Assembly: GCA_041687475.1 (NCBI GenBank) | Contig: JAWLBW010000122.1 | Location: 1-12,655, forward strand | Length of the DNA: 12,655 bases | Direction: 5' to 3' | DNA from: JAWLBW01 sp041687475 | GTDB lineage: Bacteria > J088 > JAWLBW01 | Shown here: positions 11,678-12,655 of the stretch, piece by piece | How the letters are laid out: each line of letters begins with the position of its first letter | Position numbering within the stretch: position 1 is the first letter of the stretch | The notes under the pieces: generated by a model | Told to the model about the DNA's origin: nothing | Database searches by the model: none | The model's input: the letters and a program-made list of their open reading frames with translations, nothing else | Position numbers and translations under genes: made by a program

Positions 11678-11739
11678 GCGGAAACCGGGCGTTTTGGGGT
11701 TCAACAGCGGTGGCCGCCTTTTCCCGAGCCGGTTTCCGC
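11678..11739. repeat. Long inverted repeat, 11-bp perfect arms
   Basis: GCGGAAACCGG (11678-11688) and CCGGTTTCCGC (11729-11739) are exact inverted copies around a 40-nt loop, which holds a small GCGG-TGG-CCGC hairpin (11707-11717). It lies between the tRNA terminator and the promoter of the DUF4388 gene. There is no T-tract after either arm. It could be an upstream regulatory structure or a small RNA. The 174-bp gap 11593-11766 holds no gene. Confidence 0.5.
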
Positions 11740-11766
11740 CCGCCGGGCGAAAGCGTTTCGGGACAT

Positions 11767-11800
11767 AAAAAAAGCGGAGACACTGTACTCGTGTCTCCGC
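11767..11800 (-). terminator. Intrinsic terminator of tRNA-Pro
   Basis: On the minus strand the stem GCGGAGACAC / GTGTCTCCGC (10 bp, perfect, 7-nt loop) is followed directly by seven T residues (11773-11767). It ends six bases downstream of the tRNA CCA. Confidence 0.92.
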
Positions 11801-11806
11801 CCATAC

Positions 11807-11884
11807 TGGTCGGGGTGAGAGGATTCGAACCTCCGGCCTCTACGACCCGAACGTAGCGCTCTAGCCAGGCTGAGCTACACCCCG
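11807..11884 (-). tRNA. tRNA-Pro, anticodon CGG
   Basis: The complete 78-nt cloverleaf on the minus strand has the acceptor stem CGGGGTG/CACCCCG, D-arm GCTC...GAGC, anticodon stem CTACG/CGTAG with loop TTCGGGT (anticodon CGG, decoding CCG), variable loop AGGCC, T-arm GGAGG-TTCGAAT-CCTCT (one G-U), discriminator A and a genome-encoded CCA. It reads CCG, a codon expected to be frequent in high-GC DNA. It is a single-gene unit with its own promoter and terminator. Confidence 0.96.
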
Positions 11885-11938
11885 GGAACTGTTTCCGCTC
11901 TCTCACGCTGCGGGTGAAAGTGCGTGTTAGAATCCCTC

Positions 11939-11967
11939 ATTATAAAAGGCCTGTCGACGCACGTCAA
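11939..11967 (-). promoter_or_regulatory. Sigma70-type promoter of tRNA-Pro
   Basis: TTGACG (11967-11962) and a consensus TATAAT (11944-11939) are separated by 17 bp on the minus strand, about 55 bp upstream of the mature tRNA 5' end. The near-consensus strength is as expected for a stable RNA gene. Confidence 0.85.
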
Positions 11968-11998
11968 GGTTCACTTTCTGCGACAGGTTCACCGCCCT

Positions 11999-12027
11999 TT
12001 GCCCCGCAGGGTTAGGGCCGATATAAT
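11999..12027 (+). promoter_or_regulatory. Sigma70-type promoter of malic enzyme
   Basis: TTGCCC (11999-12004) and a consensus TATAAT (12022-12027) are separated by 17 bp, predicting a leader of roughly 55-60 nt before ATG 12091. It is back to back with the tRNA promoter. Confidence 0.75.
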
Positions 12028-12090
12028 GTACTACTTTCTTCACCACGTCGTATCTCCGCATGAAAAGCGGCAGATTTCAGGATCTCTCGC

Positions 12091-12655
12091 ATGAAAATTC
12101 GCAAGGAAGACGCCCTCGAATATCACGGCACCGGCCGCAAGGGCAAGATCGAAGTCGTTCCCACCAAGCCGACCGCGACCCAACGCGATCTCTCGCTTGC
12201 GTATACCCCGGGCGTAGCCGATGTCTGCCGGGCGATTCAGGAAGATGAATCGGCCGGCTTTCAGTATACGGCCCGCGGTAACCTGGTGGCCGTCATCACG
12301 AACGGTACGGCCGTTCTCGGCCTGGGCGACATCGGCCCGCTTGCCGGCAAGCCGGTCATGGAAGGCAAGGGGGTGCTGTTCAAGCGCTTTGCCGACATCG
12401 ACGTCTTCGACCTCGAACTCGATTGCAACGATCCCGAAGAAATCGTGCGCATCTGCAAGGCCCTCGAGCCTACCTTCGGCGGCATCAACCTTGAAGACAT
12501 CAAGGCTCCGGATTGTTTCTACATCGAAGAGCGCCTGCGCGCAGAAATGAACATTCCGGTCTTTCACGACGACCAGCACGGTACGGCCATCATTTCCGGC
12601 GCCGCCATCATCAACGCCCTGAAGATTGCCGGCAAGGATGCGGGCGACGTCAAGG
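12091..12655 (+). CDS. maeB: NADP-type malic enzyme (MaeB-like), 5' part, cut by window edge
   Basis: The first 188 codons are present. The enzyme oxidatively decarboxylates malate to pyruvate with reduction of NAD(P)+, linking the TCA cycle to pyruvate and supplying reducing power. The sequence is closely collinear with E. coli MaeB: PTKPTATQRDLSLAYTPGVA (24-43, with catalytic Tyr38), NGTAVLGLGDIGPLAGKPVM (71-90), EGKGVLFK (91-98, catalytic Lys region), FGGINLEDIKAP (129-140) and the metal-binding PVFHDDQHGTAI (156-167). ATG 12091 has AGGA eight bases upstream; the upstream ATG at 12060 is out of frame. Whether the long MaeB form with a C-terminal phosphotransacetylase-like domain is present cannot be seen, so the symbol is provisional. 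It has its own promoter and is divergent from tRNA-Pro. Confidence 0.95.
   Translation, partial: MKIRKEDALEYHGTGRKGKIEVVPTKPTATQRDLSLAYTPGVADVCRAIQEDESAGFQYTARGNLVAVITNGTAVLGLGDIGPLAGKPVMEGKGVLFKRFADIDVFDLELDCNDPEEIVRICKALEPTFGGINLEDIKAPDCFYIEERLRAEMNIPVFHDDQHGTAIISGAAIINALKIAGKDAGDVK

Overview
The window is high-GC bacterial DNA (about 60% G+C by eye, not computed) with Shine-Dalgarno-type starts and sigma70-like promoters. No gene fixes the taxon. A STAS/SEC14-like small protein, a DUF4388-type plus TPR protein and a stand-alone receiver-GGDEF protein recall deltaproteobacterial or myxobacterial-type Gram-negatives, but this is a weak inference. The window is chromosomal in character (tRNA-Pro, malic enzyme) with a repeat-rich left third.

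Layout. At 1-28 the first codons of a minus-strand gene run off the left edge, divergent from a TetR-family regulator (115-795). From about 750 to 2847 lies a repeat-dominated region: two copies of a composite block of about 720-770 bp (829-1599 and 2124-2847) bracket one small minus-strand gene (1602-2018). A second TetR-family regulator (2887-3519) follows directly. Next come a short-chain dehydrogenase (3791-4666, minus) and an upstream Baeyer-Villiger-type flavin monooxygenase (4873-6378, minus), probably expressed together. A hotdog thioesterase (6809-7219, plus) and a ZIP metal transporter (7496-8293, minus) are convergent. A compact minus-strand cluster reads from right to left: DUF4388/TPR protein (10402-11592), small exported protein (9899-10315), receiver-GGDEF protein (8968-9921) and a possible unknown protein (8552-8971). 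The right end has tRNA-Pro(CGG) with a good promoter and terminator, divergent from the 5' part of a NADP-type malic enzyme (12091 to the edge).

How the genes may work together. The monooxygenase and dehydrogenase could oxidise a hydroxyl or ketone substrate, with the thioesterase acting on acyl-CoA products. Either TetR protein could control them; dyads sit in the promoter regions of both catabolic genes. The DUF4388/GGDEF cluster looks like a regulatory module in which c-di-GMP synthesis is tied to a receiver that has lost its phosphorylatable Asp.

The most unusual feature is the non-coding DNA. Nearly every long gap holds short imperfect tandem arrays of 7-9 bp units, each gap with its own unit. 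The duplicated block adds seven exact copies of an 11-bp dyad (CGTGC-A-GCACG) and a 187-bp core that is almost identical between copies. No transposase, recombinase, CRISPR array or phage gene is visible.
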